A DNA stretch of 49,203 bases. Source: Alphaproteobacteria bacterium. Its GTDB lineage: Bacteria > Pseudomonadota > Alphaproteobacteria > Rhizobiales > Devosiaceae. Positions 23,212 to 31,658 of the stretch are shown here, piece after piece. Under the pieces are notes generated by a model. The model was not told where the DNA came from. It worked only from the letters and a program-made list of their open reading frames with translations, and did no database searches. The position numbers and the translations under genes were made by a program. The stretch lies in NCBI GenBank assembly GCA_018828145.1, contig JAHJWO010000011.1, forward strand, positions 1 to 49,203, in the 5' to 3' direction. Every line of letters begins with the position of its first letter. The stretch's first letter is position 1.

Positions 23212-25299
23212 TTATTCGTATGCCAGAATGCTATCGTCGATCATGTAGAGCCTTATCTTGGTGGTACGGACGCGCTTTGAAATGCTGTTCTTGCCTTCAC
23301 CATCCACTTTGAGGAACCCTGCATCCGCTAAGTTGTTGACTGCCGTCTTCAGGTTAAGGCCTTCAAGGGCCTCCTCAAGCCCGCCCCTGGTGAAGCCGTA
23401 GCGCACGCCTTCAGTGCCCCGAAAATAGTAGCCAGCCAAATTGTTGATGCGCGGCGTGTCGTCAGGCTCAAATTCGGTCACGTTTGGAGAGCCGATCCAT
23501 TCGAAGCGCGATGTCTGGTGAGCCTGGATGAACCTTTGCACCGACAGGATGGCTTTTGTCCGCTCGAGGGCGCCGTCCCCTCCGCGCTCAGTCAGCCAGG
23601 CAGTAAAGCAGGTGCGAATGGCATCGACAATCTGCTGCGACGACCAGGAAACGATGTCATGCTCGGCGGCGAATTGGGCAGCCACACAGGCCACAGCAAA
23701 CCGTTCGGCTGCTCGTAACACCTGGCCCCCTTCAAGCCCCTTCGACAGATCGCCGGCCACGCTCTTAACCCGGGCCCTCAGATCGTCGATGCCTTCCGCG
23801 GGCGTCGACATGATCGCTTTGATCAGCGCATCGAAGGGCGTTCCGTGTTGCTTCCGGCTCACTTCGCGAATGTGATCAGCAAGCGCGGCACCGGAAGGAA
23901 ACCCGTGGAGGCTCTCGAAAACGCCGTACTTGACGTCGCTGGGGATATCCAACATCCGAATCTCCTGGCCTGCCATGGCCCTTCGCCGTCCCAGGCGGTC
24001 ATCCCGGATGCGGTCTGCAAGAGATTCTTCGCCTGTGGAGACAAACAGCAGCCGAAACCGTGCGGCTTCTTTTGCCTGGCCGTCTTTGGTGGCCCTAGTC
24101 CGGCCAAGCCCATTTGCGAGCATATAAGCCGTCTCTGATGCCGCGTCTGGCGCGACTTGAGATATCTCGTCAAGACCCAGCAACGAGTCATTGAGAGTTG
24201 CAGCGACCCCTTCCAGGCCGGCGCTGGTGGCGCGCCAGGTCTGCATGAACCTTTCGTTGGAAAAAACGCTCGAGGCAGCCCGGATCAGCGAAGTCTTCCC
24301 TATCGAGGACGCCCCTCGGAAGTGGAAGCCTCCACCGGCTACGTCGAGCCGCCCGATCATCGGAGCCGCAAACGCGATGGCGAGGACTAGAAGCAGCCGG
24401 CTGTTGCCAACTGCCAAGCGACCGATCTCGTTTTTCCAAGTTTCCAGCTCGCCAGCTTGGGCGTAAACCGCTTTAAACTGAGAGCAGGTTTCAGAGTAGG
24501 GGTTGGAAAAAACGAGATTACTAGTATCTTCAACCGAATAGACCTTATCGGGAAGAACGTAATCGTTGTTGTGCCATCCCGTGGTTTGAACGATGCGACG
24601 GCGAGACCCGATCTGGACAGTAGCAAGATATTCGTTCAGGTGCGCCGTGCTCGCGCGACGGGTGGACACCGTGGCACCCGCGCTCATCAGCAAAACGCGA
24701 ACGGCCTCTCCACCCGATTTTGCCAGCATTTCATTTGAAATCGTTATCTGGTGGACATGGCCATCCTGATCCTCGACCTCGACAAGGCGGCCCCAAGCCC
24801 GGTTGGCGTCGTTTCGTGTCAGCGCCACTATGGCAATCGGGCTACACAGGAAGACGGGGAGGTCATCGTCCTCCGCAATGTAGAAAAGCCCCTTGGCGGA
24901 GGAGCGGTAGGGACCGAACGAGACAAAGTTCTGCGGAACACTCGCCACACCTGCGACCGCGACTAGGTCAGCGGCGTTTTCAGTAGCTAAGCCATTGTTT
25001 ACGCTTTGTGTTTCTTGGCCCGGCACACACGGAACACCCGTCACACCATGTTCGACAAGTGCATCGTTTGCGACGACACTGGCTAAACCAGCGGAAGTGA
25101 CCTCACACGAGGAAATATGATCTAGCGTTCCCTGTGTTCCAGTGTTCCAACCGACGAATTCATTATCATTTTCATGGACTTGACGCGGAACACCGTGGCT
25201 GGCTCCAGGTGGGACATTTGTGTTCCGGTCGCCGGTACGGATGGTATACGTCAGCTCGACTGCCATTGCGCAAAGCTGGTGAGACAAAGGGTTCTTCAT
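23212..25299 (-). CDS. DUF927 domain P-loop ATPase (695 aa)
   Basis: Resembles DUF927 proteins found in phages, satellites and integrative elements, where they act beside primases as helicase-like ATPases. Residues 1-130 are a variable N-terminal region. DUF927 starts near residue 130 (FVSFGPYRSSAKGLFYIAED), with TTGWHNNDYVLPDKVY, the Walker A-like GASSIGKTSLI at about 330 and Walker B LLGLDEIS at about 372. A winged-helix-like C-terminus (GYYFRGTEGVRYGFTRGGLE, LADAGFLKVDGEGK) is suggested. Its ATG overlaps the Toprim gene stop by ATGA, so the two are translationally coupled. It is the last gene of an operon read HTH - Toprim - DUF927. Confidence 0.85.
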   Translation of the reverse strand: MKNPLSHQLCAMAVELTYTIRTGDRNTNVPPGASHGVPRQVHENDNEFVGWNTGTQGTLDHISSCEVTSAGLASVVANDALVEHGVTGVPCVPGQETQSVNNGLATENAADLVAVAGVASVPQNFVSFGPYRSSAKGLFYIAEDDDLPVFLCSPIAIVALTRNDANRAWGRLVEVEDQDGHVHQITISNEMLAKSGGEAVRVLLMSAGATVSTRRASTAHLNEYLATVQIGSRRRIVQTTGWHNNDYVLPDKVYSVEDTSNLVFSNPYSETCSQFKAVYAQAGELETWKNEIGRLAVGNSRLLLVLAIAFAAPMIGRLDVAGGGFHFRGASSIGKTSLIRAASSVFSNERFMQTWRATSAGLEGVAATLNDSLLGLDEISQVAPDAASETAYMLANGLGRTRATKDGQAKEAARFRLLFVSTGEESLADRIRDDRLGRRRAMAGQEIRMLDIPSDVKYGVFESLHGFPSGAALADHIREVSRKQHGTPFDALIKAIMSTPAEGIDDLRARVKSVAGDLSKGLEGGQVLRAAERFAVACVAAQFAAEHDIVSWSSQQIVDAIRTCFTAWLTERGGDGALERTKAILSVQRFIQAHQTSRFEWIGSPNVTEFEPDDTPRINNLAGYYFRGTEGVRYGFTRGGLEEALEGLNLKTAVNNLADAGFLKVDGEGKNSISKRVRTTKIRLYMIDDSILAYE

Positions 25300-26288
25300 T
25301 CTGCGACCTCGAGAGACACGAGTTCGACCAGCATTTTATTGAAGTCGACACTCGTGGCGCGTGGGACATGCAATGTCACTGCGACGCCCGCCTCGCGCCA
25401 GCGCTCGAATGCCTGACGAGCCTTGCGCTGACCAATCTCGTTTTCATCATTATCCGCATAGATGGTGAGGGCCTCCACACCATTGAGCACGGGCAGGCCC
25501 GAGAGGCCGCCAGCGTTTATGCATGACCACACGGGCGGTCCTTCAAGAAGCAGGTGGGCACTCAGGCAGGTTTCGATCCCTTCTCCGACAGCCAGCGTCG
25601 TTTCCACAAGATGATCGGGGAATAGTCGGATAACTCCCTGATTGCCCAAAATTCCGCGCTCGATACGGTCGAAGTTTGCATCGATGAAAGTTCGATGGCA
25701 TCCAGTGGGCTCGCCGGTCGTGGCGTCAGTAATCAGTGCCAGAAGCGCGCCGATGCAGTTAGGAAAAGTTCGACCCTCCATTCGGCGATGGCCTGGGGAA
25801 AACCTAAGCGATCCACCCTCCACCACTTCTGTCGGAAGAAATCCACAAAGCCTTTTCTGGAGGTAGGCATAGCCGGGAGAGTTCTCCAGGCTCGGATGCG
25901 ACTTATGGAAGAGCTCAAGGCCAAAGGTCTTGGTTTCCTTCTGGGGCCTCGCAACGGCTACCGGGCTGATTTTGCTGGGAGTGCTTGCGGGCAGCGAGAG
26001 TGTGGAGGACCCAAACCAACTTGCGAGCCAGTCAATTGCCTCCCGCCAGCTCAGGTTCAGTTCGGCCTGCACGAAAGCGCATACGTCGCCGTGTTCCTCG
26101 GTGGAGAAATTATGCCAGGTGCCCCGCTTGCCAGCTGCCAAGTTGAGCAGCAATTTGCCGTCGTCGTGCCACCTCATACCGGCGCTGTTCGAGCGGTGCG
26201 GATTGGGATTACCGATCAGATGGATAAATATCTGATCGCAGTGCTCCCTAGCTTTCCGCACGAGCTCAATGGCGGATTTATAGTCCAT
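25296..26288 (-). CDS. Toprim domain primase-like protein (330 aa)
   Basis: Predicted DNA primase of a mobile element. The N-terminal region carries an incomplete zinc-finger/CHC2-like fold (GKRGTWHNFSTEEHGDVCAF), typical of the DUF7146 / P4-alpha class. The Toprim domain is in the C-terminal half: LAVGEGIETCLSAHLL (catalytic Glu), INAGGLSGLPVL and LTIYADNDENEIGQ (Asp-x-Asp). The ATG at 26288 is chosen because GGAG lies 8 bases upstream; a GTG at 26297 is alternative. The gene begins just after the HTH gene stop, and its stop overlaps the DUF927 start (ATGA). Together they look like the replication module of a small integrative element. Confidence 0.85.
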   Translation of the reverse strand: MDYKSAIELVRKAREHCDQIFIHLIGNPNPHRSNSAGMRWHDDGKLLLNLAAGKRGTWHNFSTEEHGDVCAFVQAELNLSWREAIDWLASWFGSSTLSLPASTPSKISPVAVARPQKETKTFGLELFHKSHPSLENSPGYAYLQKRLCGFLPTEVVEGGSLRFSPGHRRMEGRTFPNCIGALLALITDATTGEPTGCHRTFIDANFDRIERGILGNQGVIRLFPDHLVETTLAVGEGIETCLSAHLLLEGPPVWSCINAGGLSGLPVLNGVEALTIYADNDENEIGQRKARQAFERWREAGVAVTLHVPRATSVDFNKMLVELVSLEVAE

Positions 26289-26299
26289 CTCGCGCACTC

Positions 26300-26593
26300 C
26301 TACGGCTCGGGATCGTCGCCGAGATCATACGGGACCAGCGTTTCAGCCGTCGACCATATCGGAGCGTGCAACTTGGAAAGGGCCCACGCGTCGAGGTCGC
26401 TCAAAGCGTAAAGGGGGATTTTAGAGAAGTACGTAATCGCCGGCCCGCCGCCGATGCTTGCAAGCTTCGCTAAGGTGGCGGCTGCGATCTGAATGCCGTG
26501 TACATCGCCGAGGTACTTGGCTGCGTCCCACCGGCGCAAACGAGGGCGATACGTGGGGTTGACGAATTTTGATGTCTCAGGCAGCAGATTCAT
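26300..26593 (-). CDS. AlpA/excisionase-like helix-turn-helix protein (97 aa)
   Basis: A small winged HTH protein of the MerR/AlpA-excisionase type: RRWDAAKYLGDVHGIQIAAA, then TLAKLASIGGGPAITYFSKI and PLYALSDLDAWALSKL. This is the standard layout in which the wing phrase GGGP-x-x-x-Y/F precedes YxxxDLDAW. Such proteins select the element's DNA for excision or control the operon. The ATG at 26593 has GGAGAC 8 bases upstream; the longer frame to 26635 lacks support. It is the first gene of the Toprim-DUF927 operon and has an inverted repeat directly upstream (26598-26620). Confidence 0.85.
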   Translation of the reverse strand: MNLLPETSKFVNPTYRPRLRRWDAAKYLGDVHGIQIAAATLAKLASIGGGPAITYFSKIPLYALSDLDAWALSKLHAPIWSTAETLVPYDLGDDPEP

Positions 26594-26597
26594 GTGT

Positions 26598-26620
26598 GTC
26601 TCCAAACTTTGAATGGAGAC
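26598..26620. promoter_or_regulatory. Inverted repeat at the HTH gene start, possible operator
   Basis: GTCTCC (26598-26603) and GGAGAC (26615-26620) are exact complements with an 11-base spacer. The left arm is also the ribosome site of the HTH gene on the minus strand, so binding would block expression. Autoregulation by the HTH protein is plausible but inferred. Confidence 0.35.
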
Positions 26621-26644
26621 ACCCAACACCCCCAATTCACTCCA

Positions 26645-26850
26645 CGAAAGATTTCTTTCGGGTTTTCCGGAGCAATAAACGTGAGTGGAAAACGGATATT
26701 CTTGTTAGAAATAACTTGCACATGGTGGTTTGGAAATACTTTTTCCAAACCTTCTGGGAACTAAATTGGTCGCCGAGCTAATAGGTTACCGGTACAAATG
26801 CCGGAATTGTTTGCCAACGATGTATTCCATGGCCCAGCTAAATCGTTGGC
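26645..26850. repeat. Cluster of strong hairpins in non-coding DNA
   Basis: Three inverted repeats lie in about 200 bases with no gene: CGAAAGA/TCTTTCG (26645-26660, 2-base loop), GGTTTGGAAA/TTTCCAAACC (26727-26751, 5-base loop) and GCCAACGAT/ATCGTTGGC (26813-26850, 20-base spacer). A fourth minor one is CCGG-N8-CCGG nearby. The region is more AT-rich than its surroundings and lies upstream of the primase operon. It may be an origin, a structured RNA or an attachment region. No gene is seen from 26594 to about 27220. Confidence 0.5.
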
Positions 26851-27220
26851 GAGGAAATAAGCACCATCGTTACTAGGCTGGCTGACGTTGCTCCGCTTGG
26901 GCAACGCCGTTCCCCAACTAAGAACGCTAACCACCTCGCTCGTGGATGAGGAAAGTCGCTGCAACGATGCTCCGAGCTTCTCAGTCCAACCAATGTTTGG
27001 AAAGGCATCATCAAAGACAACTTCATGCAGAAAGCTGGCTCAGGCGCCAGGATTCCGAGCCCGAATCAAACTCCAGGCAAGTCGTTGATTTTACAGGGCA
27101 AAAAGCGCATCTTAAAGCTTGCAATACAGACATGTAATAAACGGATGTGCGCGGGCGACAAGATACAATTTGAATAAAAAAACCGAAAAATCTGCAGCAA
27201 AAATTGGCATATCGCGCGTG

Positions 27221-27576
27221 TCAACGCTGGCCTGCTCCGGCTGATCCGCGGTCGTCAGGAGGATTGCGCAGGAGCCAATCGACCAACTCGTCGAGCAGCC
27301 TGGTCTCGCGACGTTCTGCGGCCTGGGCCAGCCAGTCGGCAAAGCCGCGCAGCGTGTCCGCCCGGAGGGCGTAGGTAATCTGCCGGCCCGACGGGTGGCG
27401 ACAATCAATCCGGCCCTGGCCAGAATGGCCAGGTGGTGGCTCACGGTGGAGGGTGCGCGCCCTGCCCCGGCAAGCGCACCGGCTGGCCTGGATGACGCCA
27501 GCAAGGTTTGAAAAATTTCGAAACGGGCGGAATGGCCTAGCGCGGCAAGGATATTTTCGGCGTCGGCATCGGTCAT
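27221..27576 (-). pseudogene. Frameshifted ArsR-family HTH regulator
   Basis: The gene begins at ATG 27576 with MTDADAENILAALGHSARFE and a winged HTH (APSTVSHHLAILARAGLIVA), as in ArsR-family repressors. Near 27385 the frame shifts: the expected continuation (GRQITYALRADTLRGFADWL, LDELVDWLLRN) is read one frame away and stops at 27221. Restoring one base would rebuild a normal protein of about 118 residues. This is either a true pseudogene or a single-base sequencing error. The usual CxC metal motif is not evident, so the effector is unknown. Confidence 0.7.
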
Positions 27577-27776
27577 TCGACGGATCTCGAACTATCGGGC
27601 CAGCGCAGATTGCACGCCTGGTGTTAAGGCTTCCTTGTCCGGTGGCATAGACCGTGCACCCACGCGGCGATCCAGTACCCTGCGCCTTCACCGCCTGGCA
27701 GATCGCACACAGGGCTTGAGCTGAGGCCGGGCCTGGGCACCGAACCGACTGGCGCACCGGCCCGCCAGATCTCGGT

Positions 27777-28691
27777 TCAGAGGAAATCGGCGCCCGGGTG
27801 ATCCCGAAAGAGGTTTGCCCGCCGGATATAGATTCGGACGTTGTGCCTGCAAAAATGCCGCGAGTGATCCATGATGCGGTCAATGTCTACGCCATGTTCA
27901 GCGGCATTGGTGATGCACCCGGCCCGCAGCGAGTGGGCCCCGTACTGAGCAGCATCGAGATGGGATTTCTGCAGGTAGGATTTCAGCATGCGCGATACAG
28001 TTTGCGGGGAAATCGACTGTGCCAATGCACGGCCACGATAGACGGGGCGGAACAGCGGTCCCCTGGTGATCCCCGCGGCGGCAATCCAGGTCTGAAGCGC
28101 AGCCACAGGTCGGAGGTGCCGCCCGGTTGGAATGCCGATCGAAACGCCCTTCCGCGCGAAGTCGGTCTTTGAGCCCCTGATCAGGACCTCGACACCGCTC
28201 TCCGAGAACGTCAGGTCCTCAAACCGAAGCGCGGCCAGCTCAGAACGGCGGAAGGCGCCGGCAAAACCCAAAGCGATCAGCGCGCGATCCCGGATGCCCT
28301 TCAAGGTGGGTGGGACGTGCTGCAGAATGCACGCGATGTCTTCGGACACGACGGGGCGTTTCTGATCCACATAGCCGCCCCGCAGGCGCATGGAGCCCCG
28401 CAGCACCGCCCGAACCAGATAGGCCTTGACCGGGTTTTCCAGATCTGCGCGTCGGTGATGATAGGCAATGGCCGCGGCGTGGACCTTCAGCGTACTGCCC
28501 CGCCGGCCCGCAGCCAATAGGTCCGCGAGATACTCGGAAATAGTCAGGGGGGCGGCGGGCAAGGCGCAGTGTCCTCGATAGGCGCACCAGGCCGAAAACT
28601 TGCGAAGGGCGCTTTGGTACATGCGATGGGTGTTGTCGGAAAGACTGGCTTCAACCAGGATGCGGACGCGGATCGGCAACTGCTCGTGCAT
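27777..28691 (-). CDS. Tyrosine recombinase/integrase (304 aa)
   Basis: A XerC/phage-type site-specific recombinase unrelated to the one at 21.9 kb. It has a SAM-like core-binding domain at residues 1-100 (SDNTHRMYQSALRKFSAWCA) and a catalytic domain with AGAFRRSELAALRFED (first Arg), GSKTD (Lys), GAHSLRAGCITNAA (His-x2-Arg), DHSRHFCRHNVRIYIRRA (His/Trp position and Tyr). All catalytic residues are present, so it is probably active. The length is normal for this compact class. It lies alone among fragments of other mobile genes, and its own attachment site is not evident. Confidence 0.88.
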   Translation of the reverse strand: MHEQLPIRVRILVEASLSDNTHRMYQSALRKFSAWCAYRGHCALPAAPLTISEYLADLLAAGRRGSTLKVHAAAIAYHHRRADLENPVKAYLVRAVLRGSMRLRGGYVDQKRPVVSEDIACILQHVPPTLKGIRDRALIALGFAGAFRRSELAALRFEDLTFSESGVEVLIRGSKTDFARKGVSIGIPTGRHLRPVAALQTWIAAAGITRGPLFRPVYRGRALAQSISPQTVSRMLKSYLQKSHLDAAQYGAHSLRAGCITNAAEHGVDIDRIMDHSRHFCRHNVRIYIRRANLFRDHPGADFL

Positions 28692-28984
28692 GGTGGCGCC
28701 ATCCTGACTGCCGGTTACGGCCTCTCCCGCAGCGGCCGCGCTACCGGCCAGTCTCCCGGCAAATGTGATTTTGTCAATAAAGGCTGTTGCGTGGACCGCA
28801 CGCTTGCTGCTGGAAGCCGGGACCGCGTCTGGTCAGGGGCAAATCGACGACACATTTGATTGGCCAACCGCTCCCCGGTCAGGTGAATGTTCGGCCTCGT
28901 TGTCCTTTTCCAAAAGGTTCTCTCCATCGAGATCCTCAGCGCCTCCATCCTCGAAATGCGCCCGCATCCGCGCTCAGCGGCCGG

Positions 28985-29308
28985 GTGAACGCGGTCGTGC
29001 GCGTGCATCTCACGGAAGTCGTGGGCGGCTTGCCAGCCGAGCACAGCATCGATCTGCGGTTGCTGGTCGTGGTGGATCCAGGCGATCACGCCCAGCGGGT
29101 GCAGGAGCGCATCTTGGCCAAGACCGCCAAGGTGCTGCGGCGGGTCAAGGACGCGCTTGAGAGCACCTCTGGGAAAAATGTGCCGCCGGCGCCGGCGTCA
29201 TTACCAGTAGCCGCAGGACGGGCGGAGCTTTCGGCGCCTGAACAGCCAGACAATCTGAATCAGGACGACGTCCAAACTGGTCTCCCCGTCGAGGAGACGG
29301 GGCCATAG
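28985..29308 (+). CDS. Possible hypothetical protein (107 aa)
   Basis: From GTG 28985 the frame reads VNAVVRVHLTEVVGGLPAEH, then SIDLRLLVVVDPGDHAQRVQ and ERILAKTAKVLRRVKDALES, which has a natural beta-then-helix pattern. The tail is Pro/Asn/Asp-rich and ends inside the hairpin at 29284-29302. No family is recognised, no ribosome site precedes the GTG, and an opposite-strand frame (28715-29089) competes. It may be a truncated remnant. Confidence 0.35.
   Translation: MNAVVRVHLTEVVGGLPAEHSIDLRLLVVVDPGDHAQRVQERILAKTAKVLRRVKDALESTSGKNVPPAPASLPVAAGRAELSAPEQPDNLNQDDVQTGLPVEETGP
29284..29302 (+). terminator. Hairpin at the end of the 28985-29308 frame
   Basis: CCCCGTC (29284-29290) pairs with GACGGGG (29296-29302) over a 5-base loop. 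It overlaps the last codons of the possible gene. It is followed by a short direct repeat (GGGTCCTCTT twice) and then several T/G-rich bases; terminator function is possible but unproven. Confidence 0.35.
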
Positions 29309-29413
29309 GGTCCTCTTGGGGTCCTCTTGAGCCTGGTTTGAGGTTTTCTGGAAATCCCGAAGGGTCTGAGAGCGTCAGGTATTCTTGGGTTTTGGGCTTT
29401 GGGCACTCTTGAT

Positions 29414-29517
29414 CAGGACCGGCAAAAGACCGGCAAATGGCGGTGCTTGGTACCCTGAAAATCCTTGTGCTGCGAGGTGTGAGGGTGTGTTCAGGACCGG
29501 CAAAATGACCGGCAATT
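29414..29517 (+). repeat. Duplicated CAGGACCGGCAAAA-type repeats
   Basis: Two near-identical units occur 78 bases apart: CAGGACCGGCAAAAGACCGGCAAA at 29414-29437 and a copy with one extra T at 29492-29517. Each contains GACCGGCAA twice, giving four copies in all. The spacing recalls iterons or parS-like clusters. The surrounding 29309-29644 region contains no convincing gene. Confidence 0.5.
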
Positions 29518-29644
29518 CCGGTTTAATCACCGACGCCGGATTTCGGTCCCAACTGAGTAAACCGCCCTCCAAACGGAGTGTCGGTAAGGATATAGCTTTT
29601 CCTTACCTTGGCTATTGGATAGCTAGCTAGCTTGCATGGAGATC

Positions 29645-29855
29645 ATGATGGCCGAGCCACCGAACCTGCATCTGCTGTCGACAGTGGGGCTGCTGCGTGG
29701 GCTGGCGGGTCGGCGTTATCCCTTCCGCCAACGACGTCATTTACGCCATGACCCGCCCGGCCGGCGATCCCGCCGCGGCACGCGCCAGGAAGTTCATCGA
29801 TCGGCCTGAAGCGACGGATGAGCCGGCGGCCATTGGCAGTGCGTGGGAGCCCTGA
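29645..29855 (+). pseudogene. Possible frameshifted small gene
   Basis: The frame from ATG 29645 gives MMAEPPNLHLLSTVGLLRGL. Near 29710 natural coding continues one frame away as VIPSANDVIYAMTRPAGDPA, then ARKFIDRPEATDEP, to a stop at 29853. Neither half is recognisable. It precedes the MbcA-type antitoxin gene and may be a decayed component of the same cassette. Low confidence. Confidence 0.25.
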
Positions 29856-29910
29856 TCTGGACAGCTTTTCCAGACGCAGTCTATCCGTGCCGACGCTTTC
29901 TGGAGCCCCC

Positions 29911-30294
29911 ATGAGCCAAGAGCCTGTCCAAACCGAGGAGCAGTCCCAAAGCGGTAAGGTAGTCACTGCCGCCGTGCTGCGCGTCGCCGATGTCATGGGC
30001 CTGGCTGCAAAGGCCCTGGCGGCGGTGCTTGGTCTTAGTGAACCCACCGTCTCGCGCATGAAGGCAGGCAAGTTCGTACTCAAACTCGGCAGCAAGCCCT
30101 ATGAGCTGGCTGTGCTGCTGATCCGCCTGTTTCGTTCTCTCGACGCCATTGCGGGCGGCGACACCAGGGTGCTGCGGCAGTGGCTGGTCAACCCCCATAC
30201 CGTGCTGGGCGGCAAGCCTATCGACAAGCTCGAGACCATTTCCGGATTGACCGATGTCCTCGCCTACCTGGACGCCCGCCGCGCTCTCGTCTAG
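29911..30294 (+). CDS. Xre/MbcA/ParS-type antitoxin (127 aa), apparently orphan
   Basis: Matches the antitoxin family that partners RES-domain toxins. An N-terminal Xre-like helical HTH spans about residues 20-70 (LAAVLGLSEPTVSRMKAGKF). A C-terminal toxin-binding (DUF2384) part includes VLRQWLVNPHTVLGGKPIDK and LETISGLTDVLAYLDARR. The ATG at 29911 is used although the frame is open upstream. A RES toxin normally overlaps or directly follows, but the next gene (hipA) is on the other strand, so no partner is present here. Confidence 0.85.
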   Translation: MSQEPVQTEEQSQSGKVVTAAVLRVADVMGLAAKALAAVLGLSEPTVSRMKAGKFVLKLGSKPYELAVLLIRLFRSLDAIAGGDTRVLRQWLVNPHTVLGGKPIDKLETISGLTDVLAYLDARRALV

Positions 30295-30398
30295 CGCTGG
30301 ACCCTGGGTTCAGGCGCTCTGCGTGTTTCCCTCGATGGAATTGGCTGTGGGGAGTTCGCGGCCGATCCGCGGCTTGTGGGCCTGACATCGCCCGCCGG

Positions 30399-31658
30399 TC
30401 AGCCCCGGCCGTAGCCCTCCAGGGCATACTCATTGAGGAACTGGCGGCCCCAAAGATAGGCTCGGTCCACTGCGGACAGGCCTGCCTCGTCACAGACGGC
30501 ATCCCAGTTCGTGCGGATCGCCGCAATCTGGTCGTCCATGATCTTGCAGGCTTGCTCATCGGTCAGTTGAAATCGCGCCGCGGCGGTCCGGCAGACCGAG
30601 AGCTGGGCGCGCCGATCCTGACCGTCAATGGACATGGCAAGGCTCGCCTCGCGGCCGGTCCGCGACTGCGGGCAAATGTCGTAGGCTGGCGTCAGGGCGA
30701 GGCGATCCCGATCGGTGAACGCCGCGTGGTTGCGGGAGTGGTCATCGGTGTTGCCGCAGAGGATATTGAACACCATGCGACCGAAGAGTTCGCGCAGCGT
30801 CTCGCGTGGCTCGGAAAAGTCCTTGCGCACGATGTCGGCCAGGTCGCCATAGCTGGCATAGCGGGCCTGCATCTCGTCGAGCCTGAGTATGGTGAGGGCG
30901 GACACCATTCCGCGCCGCTCCCAGCCGGCAGCGGAAAGTCGGCGATCGAAGCGTTCGACCAGGAGCACCTGGCGGCCGCTCACGGTCATAAGCTCGACGG
31001 GGGCGACGTCGAGACCGGCCAGCCTGGCCAGGCGCATGGCGACGAACTCGGCGCCAACGACGGAATAGGTATCCGCCGACGCCGAGAACTTGGCGATCAT
31101 CTTGCGATCCCCGCCGGTGATCAAAGCCTTGGGCCGTGCACCGCCCATGGAGCTGCCATGAAACAGCGCCTGCGCCAGGGCCGGCGGCAAAGGCATGCCC
31201 GCCTCGACCAGCTCGGCGGCCGCCATCAGCTGGTCGAGACGGGCCTCGGCTTCCTGCCGCGCCACATATTGGGTCGGGGAGGCCTGGAAATCGAGGGCAC
31301 CCGCCCGGTCCGATCCCGAAGCCAGCATGAAAGTGAGTTCATCGAACTCGACATCCCGCGCCGCCTTGCCGGCGAGACCCGTCAGGCGATTAATGATGAC
31401 GCGCCGGCCCCAAGCGTCGGGCGAGCCGTCGCGCAGGCAGGAGGCCATCGCCATGGGCGGTGTCGGCTCCATGATGCCGCTCCGCAGTGGCAGCTCGGGC
31501 GCAAAGATTGCCCTGGCGTCCGGGTGCTCGAGGTAGGACCGGCCATAATTGAACGTGTAGAGGCCGTCCCGGCGCTCAATGCGGCCGGCCACGAAAGGCA
31601 CGGTCGCTTCCGGCAGCCAGATCCAGACGAAGGCCTCCTTGGGCGCATCAGAAGTCAT
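30399..31658 (-). CDS. hipA: HipA family serine/threonine kinase toxin (419 aa)
   Basis: Toxin of a HipBA module; HipA kinases phosphorylate a cellular target (in E. coli glutamyl-tRNA synthetase) and induce dormancy. An N-terminal HipA_N/couple domain covers about residues 10-110. The kinase core includes the Gly-rich loop SSMGGARPKAL (about 169-179), LVERFDRR, the catalytic NTDDHSRNH (303-311) and LTPAYDI (metal-binding Asp) near 322. All key residues are present, so it is probably active. Its start overlaps the hipB-like stop by 11 bases, the typical antitoxin-first order. Confidence 0.92.
   Translation of the reverse strand: MTSDAPKEAFVWIWLPEATVPFVAGRIERRDGLYTFNYGRSYLEHPDARAIFAPELPLRSGIMEPTPPMAMASCLRDGSPDAWGRRVIINRLTGLAGKAARDVEFDELTFMLASGSDRAGALDFQASPTQYVARQEAEARLDQLMAAAELVEAGMPLPPALAQALFHGSSMGGARPKALITGGDRKMIAKFSASADTYSVVGAEFVAMRLARLAGLDVAPVELMTVSGRQVLLVERFDRRLSAAGWERRGMVSALTILRLDEMQARYASYGDLADIVRKDFSEPRETLRELFGRMVFNILCGNTDDHSRNHAAFTDRDRLALTPAYDICPQSRTGREASLAMSIDGQDRRAQLSVCRTAAARFQLTDEQACKIMDDQIAAIRTNWDAVCDEAGLSAVDRAYLWGRQFLNEYALEGYGRG

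Noticed and set aside
28715..29089. Reverse-strand frame reading AWIHHDQQPQIDAVLGW, considered as a transposase fragment
   Set aside because: No DDE or other transposase signature could be confirmed and the opposite strand reads at least as naturally.
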